From: Candidatus Moranbacteria bacterium UBA1302
Lineage (GTDB): Bacteria; Patescibacteriota; Minisyncoccia; Moranbacterales; UBA1568
Assembly: GCA_002307715.1 (NCBI GenBank)
Contig: DBUA01000054.1
Span: 13,045-37,746 of the forward strand
Length of the DNA stretch: 24,702 nucleotides
Direction of reading: 5' to 3'
Shown piece after piece: positions 13,162 through 19,331 of this stretch (positions within the stretch are counted from its first letter, which is position 1; every line of letters begins with the position of its first letter). The notes beneath the pieces were generated by a model. That model saw nothing but the letters and a program-made list of their open reading frames with translations, searched no databases and had not been told where the DNA came from. The position numbers and the translations under genes are program-made.

Positions 13162-15474
13162 ATGTATTTAAAGAAACTCGAAATCAGTGGATTTAAATCC
13201 TTCGCCAATAAGATGGTGTTGGATTTTTTGCCCGAGTGCTCCATTGTCGATGGCGGTCGATGCGGCATTACGGCGATTGTCGGTCCGAACGGTTCTGGGA
13301 AATCTAACGTAGCCGATGCCATTCGTTGGGCAATTGGCGAACAATCGCTCAAGAACTTGCGCGGTAAAAAATCAGAAGATGTCATCTTCGCCGGTACGGA
13401 TAAGAAATCGCGCCTCGGAACGGCATCTGTGACGATGTATTTCGATAATTCTGATAAGCGTATTCCGATTGAATTCGCTGAAGTCTCTATCACGCGCAAG
13501 ATTTATCGAAGCGGTGAGAGTGAGTATCTTATCAACGGATCGCATGTCAGACTCATGGACATCGTTGATCTTTTGGCGAAAGCCGGCATCGGCAAGGATA
13601 GCTATTGTGTCATCACACAGGGTATGAGCGATGCCGTTTTGAATGCATCGCCTACTGAGCGGCGCGCTATCTTCGAGGATGCGGCTGGAGTGAAACAATA
13701 CCAGATTGAGAAGGAACGTTCTCTCCGTAAGCTTGAGAGTACGAAAGAAAACCTTGTTCGTGTCGATGCGCTTACCGCTGAGATTGAACCACATCTGAAA
13801 AATCTTCGACGCCAGGCTGAAAAAGCGTCGCAGGGAAAAGATATCGCTGCAAAACTCCGCGAAAAACAGCTTTTATTGTATGGTTTCTTATGGCATAGTT
13901 TTCAAGGGGAACGTGGTACGCTTGCGCGGGAACGTGATACTGCTCAGGAACAGGTGTCTCGTCTTGAGATCGAAACTGAAGCGCTTCAGAAAGAAGTGGC
14001 TGAAGTGTCGAAATCGATGGAAGATCGGAACGAAGAAGAGACAATGGCGTCTGTGCTTTCAAAGCTTCAGAATGAGGCGAATACACTTTTGCGCGATAGG
14101 AGTATTCTGGATGGCAGAATCGAAATTGAGAAAGAGAAACAGAAAGAACAGGAGGTGGTCCGAGTGATTCCTGTTGATCTGAATTATGTCAGAGCCGCTT
14201 TGAATGAAATCGGATCGGATCAGGAAAAGCTTATTCGTCGCATAGAGCATGTTGAGAAGCTTGAAGAACTTCAGGATATTCGGGAATTTGCACAAGTCGT
14301 GAAACAGAAGCTTCACGATCTCGATGAAAAGGCTGGACAGGGAAGCGTCAAGGAGAAAAAAGTTATCGCTTTGCCGCCCGAAGAGAAGCAGGCGAGCGAT
14401 GCTCGCTTGGCCCGGTTTGCTGAGGAAAAATCTGCACTGAACCATCGTCTTGAAGAGATACATCAGGAGCTTTCGATAAAAGAAACCGCTTTGTCGGCCA
14501 TGCGTGAAGCCGGACGTTCTGCTCGTGATACGTTTTTTGCAAAAGAGAAAGAATGGCGTGAAAAAGGTTATCAATTGACGCGTCTCAAAGATCAGCTCAA
14601 TGAAGTGAAAGTTCGTTTGGCTCGTGTTGAAGTCCGTGAAGAAGATCTGGTCAACATGGTGCATGAAGAGCTCTCGCTTGGCGTTGATGACCTTGCATAT
14701 GACGGGACCACGCCGGTTGAGCGTGAACGCATGGAACGGGAAATCGCACGCCTCAAGGTAGAGGTTGAACATATCGGCACCATTGACCCGCTTATTGTTG
14801 AAGAATATCGGGAGACCGAAGAACGATTCTTGTTTTTGACGCGTGAGTCTTCCGATTTGAAGGCTGCCATAGAGTCACTCCAAACGGTGCTTCGTGAAAT
14901 TGATCAGAAGATTGATCATGCTTTTCAAGCGGCATTCACTGAGATTCGTAAGAAATTTGAAGCATATTTCAAAATAATATTCGGAGGTGGCCGCGCCGAG
15001 CTTGAGATCGTAAAGATTAAGAAGCGCCGCTCGGCATCTGATGCGTTGGCTGATAGCGATAGTGTTGTCGAAGAGCAGGAAGGAGAAAATAGCCAGGATG
15101 ATGAATCCGGTATTGAAATATTCGTGTGTCCGCCCGGCAAGAAGATCACGAATCTTTCCATGCTTTCTGGCGGTGAGCGCTCTCTTACATCGCTCGCGCT
15201 TCTCTTTGCGATTATTTCGCACAATCCGCCGCCGTTCGCGGTGCTTGATGAAGTGGAGGCGGCATTGGACGAAGCGAATTCCCGCCGTTTCTCCAAAATG
15301 CTTCATGAACTTTCTGAACGCACGCAATTTATCGCTATCACGCATAATCGCGAAACCATGTCGCAAGCCGGACTCATTTACGGCGTTACCATGGGAGATG
15401 ATGGTGTTTCACAGCTTCTTTCTATCCGCCTCGATCAGGTTGGTGAAGGTGGAAAAGTGTTGACAGCGGCATGA
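13162..15474 (+). CDS. smc: SMC-family chromosome-organising ATPase, short and apparently hingeless
   Basis: SMC proteins are ABC-type ATPases that entrap and organise chromosomal DNA. Both head halves are intact: YLKKLEISGFKSFANK at the start, Walker A GPNGSGKSN (41-49), the Q-loop ITQGMSDAVL (Gln153), the signature LSGGERSL (668-675), Walker B FAVLDEVEA (Glu697), and the H-loop His728. Coiled-coil residues run about 175-330 and 408-595. The protein has only 770 residues, where bacterial SMC usually has about 1150-1200. The stretch between the coils (about 331-407) is too short for the usual hinge of about 150 residues and shows no glycine-rich hinge motif. An acidic insert (about 624-650, DSDSVVEEQEGENSQDDESG) interrupts the C-terminal head. 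The ATG at 13162 is used because it gives the conserved N-terminus; an ATG at 13063 lies close to the predicted transcript start. scpA and scpB are not in the window. No Shine-Dalgarno sequence is evident. Confidence 0.93.
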   Translation: MYLKKLEISGFKSFANKMVLDFLPECSIVDGGRCGITAIVGPNGSGKSNVADAIRWAIGEQSLKNLRGKKSEDVIFAGTDKKSRLGTASVTMYFDNSDKRIPIEFAEVSITRKIYRSGESEYLINGSHVRLMDIVDLLAKAGIGKDSYCVITQGMSDAVLNASPTERRAIFEDAAGVKQYQIEKERSLRKLESTKENLVRVDALTAEIEPHLKNLRRQAEKASQGKDIAAKLREKQLLLYGFLWHSFQGERGTLARERDTAQEQVSRLEIETEALQKEVAEVSKSMEDRNEEETMASVLSKLQNEANTLLRDRSILDGRIEIEKEKQKEQEVVRVIPVDLNYVRAALNEIGSDQEKLIRRIEHVEKLEELQDIREFAQVVKQKLHDLDEKAGQGSVKEKKVIALPPEEKQASDARLARFAEEKSALNHRLEEIHQELSIKETALSAMREAGRSARDTFFAKEKEWREKGYQLTRLKDQLNEVKVRLARVEVREEDLVNMVHEELSLGVDDLAYDGTTPVERERMEREIARLKVEVEHIGTIDPLIVEEYRETEERFLFLTRESSDLKAAIESLQTVLREIDQKIDHAFQAAFTEIRKKFEAYFKIIFGGGRAELEIVKIKKRRSASDALADSDSVVEEQEGENSQDDESGIEIFVCPPGKKITNLSMLSGGERSLTSLALLFAIISHNPPPFAVLDEVEAALDEANSRRFSKMLHELSERTQFIAITHNRETMSQAGLIYGVTMGDDGVSQLLSIRLDQVGEGGKVLTAA

Positions 15475-15477
15475 GTC

Positions 15478-15507
15478 TTGCAAGGTGTAGCATGTGCGTG
15501 GTATGAT
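15478..15507 (+). promoter_or_regulatory. Promoter for the KH-domain gene
   Basis: TTGCAA (15478-15483), 18-base spacer, TGG-TATGAT (extended -10, 15499-15507). The start is predicted near 15514. The leader can fold a GGAAGA/TCTTCC hairpin (15515-15520 with 15533-15538). Confidence 0.7.
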
Positions 15508-15572
15508 TTCACACGGAAGAGGTCTTCTGGTTTCTTCCAGTTATAAGCAGCATTAAACCGTGTCGTACGATT

Positions 15573-15935
15573 ATGACAGACGCTATGAAGGATAAGGAGT
15601 TCATTGAGTATGTTGTCAGGATGCTCGTGGACAATCCCGATGATGTGAAGGTTGAAAGGAAGATCGACGAGATGGGCGTACTGATCACGCTTGATGTGAA
15701 TCCGAAGGATATGGGTATGGTGATCGGCCGGGAGGGTATGACTGCTAAGGCTCTTCGAACATTGTTGCGTGTCATTGGTGCTCGTAATAACGCCCGAGTC
15801 AATTTGAAGATAAACGAGCCGGAAGGTTCTGATCGTTTGGTTCGTGAGCATCGTGAAGAACCGACTGTTCCTGCTGAACATCCTGTTGAAGAGCGACGCT
15901 CGCTTGATGACGTCATGAATGATATCCGCATCTGA
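15573..15935 (+). CDS. KH-domain RNA-binding protein (KhpA/YlqC-like)
   Basis: A 120-residue protein with one KH domain over residues about 5-83. It starts KEFIEYVVRMLVDNPDDV, as in KhpA proteins, and has the nucleic-acid-binding GxxG loop in VIGREGMTAKALR. The C-terminal 37 residues (EPEGSDRLVREHREEP onwards) are charged and probably disordered, an extension beyond the usual 75-80 residues. Known for the family: KhpA, with KhpB/Jag, binds RNA and affects cell division and envelope synthesis in Gram-positive bacteria. The partner gene is not in the window. It has its own promoter and terminator. A second in-frame ATG lies at 15585; the first is chosen as the conventional call, with no Shine-Dalgarno sequence to decide. 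Confidence 0.88.
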   Translation: MTDAMKDKEFIEYVVRMLVDNPDDVKVERKIDEMGVLITLDVNPKDMGMVIGREGMTAKALRTLLRVIGARNNARVNLKINEPEGSDRLVREHREEPTVPAEHPVEERRSLDDVMNDIRI

Positions 15936-15960
15936 GATGCATCGAATGTCGTAATTTTTA

Positions 15961-15992
15961 GCCGCTCCTTTTTCGGGGCGGCTTTTCTTTTT
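15961..15992 (+). terminator. Intrinsic terminator after the KH-domain gene
   Basis: GCCGCTCC (15961-15968) pairs with GGGGCGGC (15975-15982), 8 bp with one G-T pair and a 6-base loop, followed by TTTTCTTTTT. Confidence 0.9.
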
Positions 15993-16002
15993 GTTTTCTG
16001 AG

Positions 16003-16011
16003 TGTTATCAT
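16003..16011 (+). promoter_or_regulatory. rfbC: Extended -10 promoter for rfbC
   Basis: TGT-TATCAT lies 10 bases after the T-run of the preceding terminator. The predicted start is near 16018, with a 30-base leader that contains a strong Shine-Dalgarno sequence. No -35 is recognised. Confidence 0.55.
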
Positions 16012-16047
16012 GGCAACGCCTGTCATTTTTTTGAGGAGGGTAGCAAT

Positions 16048-16626
16048 ATGAAAATCATCGAACGTTTCGATAAGAAGATTGCCGGACAATGTCCGATTCT
16101 TTTACAGCCGAACGTTTTTGTCGATGATCGGGGATGTTTCTTTGAGGCATGGAGCGAGCAGAGCTATCAGGGCCTTCTGTTACCACCGGAACGTTTCGTG
16201 CAGGACAATGTTTCAGAATCGAAACGGGGAACGGTACGCGGACTGCATTTCCAGGTACCTCCATTCGCTCAAGGGAAACTGGTTTCGGTGCATAAAGGGC
16301 GCGTTTTCGATGTCGCCGTTGATATCCGTACAGGATCGTCGACATTCGGTCGGTATGTCGCCGTTGAGCTTTCAGGAGAAGATCATCGGCAATTCTGGAT
16401 TCCAGCGGGATTCGCTCATGGTTTCATGGCACTTGAAGAGGGAACAATCTTTTCCTATAAAGTGACGAACCCGTACCACAAGGCTTCGGAAAGAGCTATA
16501 CGCTGGGACGATTCGACTATTGGAATCGTTTGGCCCGAAGGGATCCCACCGATTGTTTCACCGAAAGATGCGGCAGCGCCTTTGATGGCTGAAATCGACC
16601 AGACATTCAAGTTTGGCGATTATTAA
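16048..16626 (+). CDS. rfbC: dTDP-4-dehydrorhamnose 3,5-epimerase
   Basis: Third step of dTDP-L-rhamnose synthesis: epimerises dTDP-4-keto-6-deoxyglucose at C3 and C5. The cupin-type family is recognised by VFVDDRGCFFEAW, the active-site RGLHFQ (64-69, His67 the catalytic base), KLVSVHKGRVFDVAVDIR, IPAGFAHGFMAL and the C-terminal SYKVTNPYH with the active-site Tyr. Length is 192 residues, normal. GAGGAGGG at 16033-16040, 7 bases before the ATG, is one of the strongest ribosome sites in the window. The gene has its own promoter and terminator but shares a pathway with the next two genes. Confidence 0.96.
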   Translation: MKIIERFDKKIAGQCPILLQPNVFVDDRGCFFEAWSEQSYQGLLLPPERFVQDNVSESKRGTVRGLHFQVPPFAQGKLVSVHKGRVFDVAVDIRTGSSTFGRYVAVELSGEDHRQFWIPAGFAHGFMALEEGTIFSYKVTNPYHKASERAIRWDDSTIGIVWPEGIPPIVSPKDAAAPLMAEIDQTFKFGDY

Positions 16627-16639
16627 AGCCTGCTTTGAG

Positions 16640-16681
16640 CCGCCTTTGGAAGAATGATATACTTCCTTTGGCGGTTTTTTT
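16640..16681 (+). terminator. Intrinsic terminator after rfbC
   Basis: A two-part stem: CCGCC/GGCGG (16640-16644 with 16670-16674) and GGAAG/CTTCC (16648-16652 with 16662-16666), separated by a symmetric TTT/TTT internal loop, then seven T. The next promoter lies within it. Confidence 0.85.
16655..16663 (+). promoter_or_regulatory. rfbB: Extended -10 promoter for rfbB, inside the rfbC terminator
   Basis: TGA-TATACT occupies the loop and the first bases of the descending arm of the rfbC terminator. The predicted start is near 16670, 24 bases before the rfbB ATG, so rfbB transcripts would not contain the terminator hairpin. Confidence 0.55.
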
Positions 16682-16693
16682 GTCCCATTTTTT

Positions 16694-17695
16694 ATGAAAA
16701 TACTTGTCACTGGCGGAGCGGGATTCATTGGAAGTAATTTCATCCATCATATTTTGAAAACATATCCGGAGGATGAAGTAATCAATCTTGATGCTTTGAC
16801 CTACGCCGGTAATTTGGAAAATCTTGCGGCCTGGAAAGATGATGCACGCTATCGTTTCGTGAAGGGGAGTATCACTGACGCTGCCATCGTCGATCCACTT
16901 GTGGCTGAGTGTGATATCGTGGTGCACTTCGCAGCGGAGTCGCATGTCGACCGGTCTATCATGGACCCGGGGATCTTTCTTGAGACCAACGTGCGTGGGA
17001 CACACGTGCTGCTCGAGGCGGCGAGGAAGTATAGCAAGCGCTTCCATCATGTCTCGACGGATGAAGTGTTCGGGAGCTTAGGTCCGGATGACGCCGCATT
17101 CAATGAGGAAACGCCGTATGATCCCAGGAGTCCGTACAGCGCGTCCAAGGCCGCCTCGGACCATCTCGTGCGCGCGTATTTCCATACCTACGGACTGCCG
17201 ATCACGATCTCCAATTGCTCCAACAATTACGGCCCATATCACTTCCCGGAGAAACTCATCCCGCTCGCGATCACCAATCTGATCGAAGGGAAGAGCGTAC
17301 CAGTCTATGGTGATGGTGCTCAGGTGCGCGACTGGCTCCATGTATCGGACCATTGTCGGGCAATCGATGTGATCATCCGCAAAGGAAAGATCGGCGAGAC
17401 GTACTGCGTGGGTGGCAACGGCGAGCGCGAGAATATCTGGATCGTGCGGCAGCTTCTCACGGCGCTCGGCAAGGATGAATCTTCGATTGAATACGTGAAA
17501 GATCGTGCTGGCCATGATCGCCGTTATGCGATCAATTTTTCGAAGATTGAGCGCGAGCTCGGCTGGCGCCCGATCGTGACACTTGAAGAAGGCCTTCGTG
17601 ATACCGTGAAGTGGTTTCAGGAGAACGAAGCCTGGTGGAAGAACGTGAAGTCCGGCGAGTATAGGGAATATTATGAACAACAATATGGATCGTAG
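16694..17695 (+). CDS. rfbB: dTDP-glucose 4,6-dehydratase
   Basis: Second step of dTDP-L-rhamnose synthesis: dehydrates dTDP-glucose to dTDP-4-keto-6-deoxyglucose using bound NAD. An extended short-chain dehydrogenase of 333 residues with the Rossmann motif TGGAGFIGSN (6-15), the catalytic STDEVFG (121-127) with Asp123 and Glu124, and the YSASK pair Tyr148/Lys152; SNNYGPYHFPEKLIP and VRDWLHVSDH are also typical. It overlaps rfbD by 23 bases. Base composition rises within the gene: by hand count 50/120 G+C at 16741-16860 against 64/120 at 17161-17280, which may reflect recombination. No Shine-Dalgarno sequence is evident. Confidence 0.97.
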   Translation: MKILVTGGAGFIGSNFIHHILKTYPEDEVINLDALTYAGNLENLAAWKDDARYRFVKGSITDAAIVDPLVAECDIVVHFAAESHVDRSIMDPGIFLETNVRGTHVLLEAARKYSKRFHHVSTDEVFGSLGPDDAAFNEETPYDPRSPYSASKAASDHLVRAYFHTYGLPITISNCSNNYGPYHFPEKLIPLAITNLIEGKSVPVYGDGAQVRDWLHVSDHCRAIDVIIRKGKIGETYCVGGNGERENIWIVRQLLTALGKDESSIEYVKDRAGHDRRYAINFSKIERELGWRPIVTLEEGLRDTVKWFQENEAWWKNVKSGEYREYYEQQYGS

Positions 17696-18548
17696 GAAAG
17701 TCTTGATTCTGGGGGCGAAGGGGATGCTCGGGCAGGAGCTCGTGCGTGTGTATGGCGAGGATGAAGGATACGAGGTGGTTGGGTGGGATTTCGGTGATAT
17801 CGATGTGACGGATTTTGCGTCGGCTGAGGAGAAGATCCGTGCTCTCGGTCTGGATGTCATCGTGAATGCGGTGGCATATAACGCCGTTGACCAGTGTGAG
17901 GAAAACGAAGAGGAATATGCGAAGGCGATGAAGCTCAATGCTGAGGTGCCGGGATTTCTCGCACGGCTTGCGAAAGATCTTGATGCCACGCTCGTCCATT
18001 ATTCTTCGGACTATGTCTTCGATGGCGAGAGCGAAGAAGCGTATGCCGAGGATGCACGGCCTCATCCGATCTCGAAGTATGGCATGAGCAAATGGGAAGG
18101 GGAGAAGCGCGTGATCGCCGAAGACGGAAGATACTATGTGGTCCGTCTTTCGAAACTCTTCGGCAAGCCGGCCTCATCTGCTACGGGGAAGAAGAGCTTC
18201 TTTGAGAAAATGCTCGAAGTGGCTCAAGGAAAAACCGAAGTCACGGTCGTCGATGATGAGAGGAGCTGCTTTACGTACGCGCCGGATTTGGCGCTTGCGA
18301 GCAAGGTGCTTGAGATGCATGGTAATCCGTATGGTGTTTATCATTTGATTAATGAAGATGCAGCAACATGGTATGAAGCGGCAAAGGAGCTTTTCAAGGT
18401 TGCGGGTATCGATGTTGCCGTGAAACCGGTCTTGCCCGACGCCTTTCCGCGCCCGGCCAAGCGCCCGCATTTCTCCGCGCTCAAGAATACCAAGTTCGTC
18501 GCCCTGCGCCCGTATACCGAGGCGCTGGAAGAGTTTTTGAAGAAGTAG
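17673..18548 (+). CDS. rfbD: dTDP-4-dehydrorhamnose reductase
   Basis: Last step of dTDP-L-rhamnose synthesis: NAD(P)H-dependent reduction of dTDP-4-keto-L-rhamnose. A 291-residue short-chain dehydrogenase with the nucleotide-binding GAKGMLGQEL near residue 14, NAVAYNAVDQCEEN, HYSSDYVFDGE and the catalytic pair in KYGMSKWEGE. AGGGA at 17663-17667, 5 bases before the ATG, supports the start; MDRRKV at 17685 is an alternative. It overlaps rfbB by 23 bases and is surely co-transcribed with it. The last 120 coding bases are strikingly G+C-rich (74/120 by hand count) compared with the preceding 120 (54/120). Confidence 0.96.
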   Translation: MNNNMDRRKVLILGAKGMLGQELVRVYGEDEGYEVVGWDFGDIDVTDFASAEEKIRALGLDVIVNAVAYNAVDQCEENEEEYAKAMKLNAEVPGFLARLAKDLDATLVHYSSDYVFDGESEEAYAEDARPHPISKYGMSKWEGEKRVIAEDGRYYVVRLSKLFGKPASSATGKKSFFEKMLEVAQGKTEVTVVDDERSCFTYAPDLALASKVLEMHGNPYGVYHLINEDAATWYEAAKELFKVAGIDVAVKPVLPDAFPRPAKRPHFSALKNTKFVALRPYTEALEEFLKK

Positions 18549-18673
18549 CTTTTTGGAAATTGTTTCCTGTCTTGTTTTGTTTTTCAAAAATCCCACCCAG
18601 CCGTTCAAGCGTTGTTTTCGGATCGTTCGGAAAAATTTCTTGGATGTTTCTATTTTCTTTTCCCCCCCCGCTC
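18549..18673 (+). other. Pyrimidine-rich non-coding stretch after rfbD
   Basis: No open frame with coding character is seen on either strand. The segment is T-rich and ends in a run of eight C (18662-18669) just before the structured RNA. It could be the 3' untranslated part of the rfbBD message or the promoter region of the RNA; no convincing promoter was found. Confidence 0.5.
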
Positions 18674-18829
18674 CTCCCAGAGTCAGATTCGAACGCCTCA
18701 TTGACTCATCGTCGAGAATAAGCTACACGTCACGCTCCATATTTCTAGCGACGATTTCATCGGAAGCGTTACCGAATCAGACTTGAGGGAGTTTCGAAAA
18801 AAAAGAGAATAGAAACTCCCTTTTGTTTT
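18674..18829 (+). ncRNA. Candidate structured RNA with a rod-like fold and its own terminator
   Basis: Five helices nest in register. CTCCC/GGGAG (18674-18678 with 18787-18791), AGTC/GACT (18681-18684 with 18780-18783), GATTCG/CGAATC (18686-18691 with 18773-18778), AACGC/GCGTT (18692-18696 with 18766-18770) and ATCGTCG/CGACGAT (18708-18714 with 18749-18755), 27 pairs in all. A near-symmetric bubble of 11 and 10 bases lies between the last two helices. The closing GGGAG also begins the terminator, so the two folds compete. The overall shape, a long rod with a central bubble, resembles 6S RNA, but I see no sequence identity that would justify that name. It may be a free small RNA, the 3' end of the rfbBD message, or an attenuator-like switch. 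Confidence 0.5.
18787..18829 (+). terminator. Intrinsic terminator of the rfbBD / structured RNA transcript
   Basis: GGGAGTTTC (18787-18795) pairs perfectly with GAAACTCCC (18812-18820) around an A-rich loop of 16 bases, followed by TTTTGTTTT. The minus strand lacks a T-run after the stem, so it works on the plus strand. Confidence 0.85.
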
Positions 18830-18855
18830 GCGCGCGCTTTTTATCTGGTGATGTA

Positions 18856-18894
18856 TAAAAAAAGAAAACACCCCGGATACGACGTATCGCGGGG
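18856..18894 (-). terminator. Intrinsic terminator of the minus-strand membrane gene
   Basis: On the minus strand CCCCG-C-GATAC and GTATC-CGGGG form a 10-bp stem with one bulged base and a GTC loop, followed by TGTTTTCTTTTTTT. It lies 18 bases after the stop codon of the frameshifted gene. Confidence 0.88.
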
Positions 18895-18912
18895 CGGGCA
18901 GCAGTAGGGCTA

Positions 18913-19193
18913 CTACTTGTGTAGTAGTGCCTGAATCATCATGCCGATGCCTAGACTTGAGCTTGCTGATAACGCGATGGCCCAAATCAGCTGGATCAGC
19001 GGACTGAAATTCTCCAAAAAAGCTTACCAGCAGCGGACTTAGTATTGCCAAAAAACCCGTTGATAAACCAAGAGTGGCACTTCTCCTTTTCAGTTGTGCC
19101 TTCCGGCGAAAGAAGGTCCCTCCGAACAATCTTGGCACCAATGAGGGCCATGATGAAAGAGCAAATGGCATAGATGATAAAGAACGACGACAT
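18913..19193 (-). pseudogene. Small three-helix membrane protein gene broken by two frameshifts
   Basis: Three membrane-type segments lie in three successive frames. Frame one starts MSSFFIIYAICSFIMALIGA and continues through IVRRDLLSPEGTTE. Frame two carries RRSATLGLSTGFLAILSPLL. Frame three carries NFSPLIQLIWAIALSASSSL and ends GIGMMIQALLHK-stop. Removing one base from the A4 run (plus-strand T at 19087-19090) and one from the T6 run (plus-strand A at 19016-19021) joins them into one 92-residue protein with no internal stop; 281 bases minus 2 is exactly 93 codons. GGAG (19200-19203), 6 bases before the ATG, a consensus promoter and a terminator show that it was, or is, an expressed gene. 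The alternatives are sequencing error in homopolymers, true decay, or programmed frameshifting. The family is not recognised. Confidence 0.7.
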
Positions 19194-19221
19194 GATGATC
19201 TCCAAAATTGAAATGAGCAGA

Positions 19222-19241
19222 GTTCAAATAATTCTTTGAAC
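19222..19241. promoter_or_regulatory. Operator-like palindrome at the minus-strand transcript start
   Basis: GTTCAAA and TTTGAAC, a perfect 7-base inverted repeat with a 6-base spacer, cover the expected start (about 19240) and first bases of the minus-strand transcript. The position suits a repressor site or a 5' hairpin. No regulator is identified. Confidence 0.5.
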
Positions 19242-19246
19242 ATCAT

Positions 19247-19275
19247 ATTATACTCTTTTTAAGTAATTTTGTCAA
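19247..19275 (-). promoter_or_regulatory. Fully consensus sigma-70 type promoter, minus strand
   Basis: TTGACA (19270-19275) and TATAAT (19247-19252) with exactly 17 bases between. This is the only perfect consensus promoter noticed in the window, and it drives the frameshifted small membrane gene. Confidence 0.92.
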
Positions 19276-19297
19276 TAGTGCGGAAGGGGAAGATTTT

Positions 19298-19306
19298 TGG
19301 TATGAT
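19298..19306 (+). promoter_or_regulatory. glyA: Extended -10 promoter for glyA
   Basis: TGG-TATGAT, with a predicted start near 19313 and a leader of about 19 bases. No -35 is recognised. It is divergent from the consensus promoter 22 bases to the left, so the two could interfere with each other. Confidence 0.6.
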
Positions 19307-19331
19307 AGAGGCATTGTTAACCTCACGGAAT

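Noticed and set aside
18681..18720. tRNA gene suggested by TTCGAA-type T-loop sequence
   Set aside because: On neither strand do the five bases either side of the loop pair as a T-stem, and no anticodon or acceptor arms fit. The bases instead pair in the long rod-like fold.
18698..19246. 182-codon open frame on the minus strand
   Set aside because: Only its middle part has protein-like character. The rest is a shadow of the first frame of the broken gene and of non-coding sequence running through a terminator.
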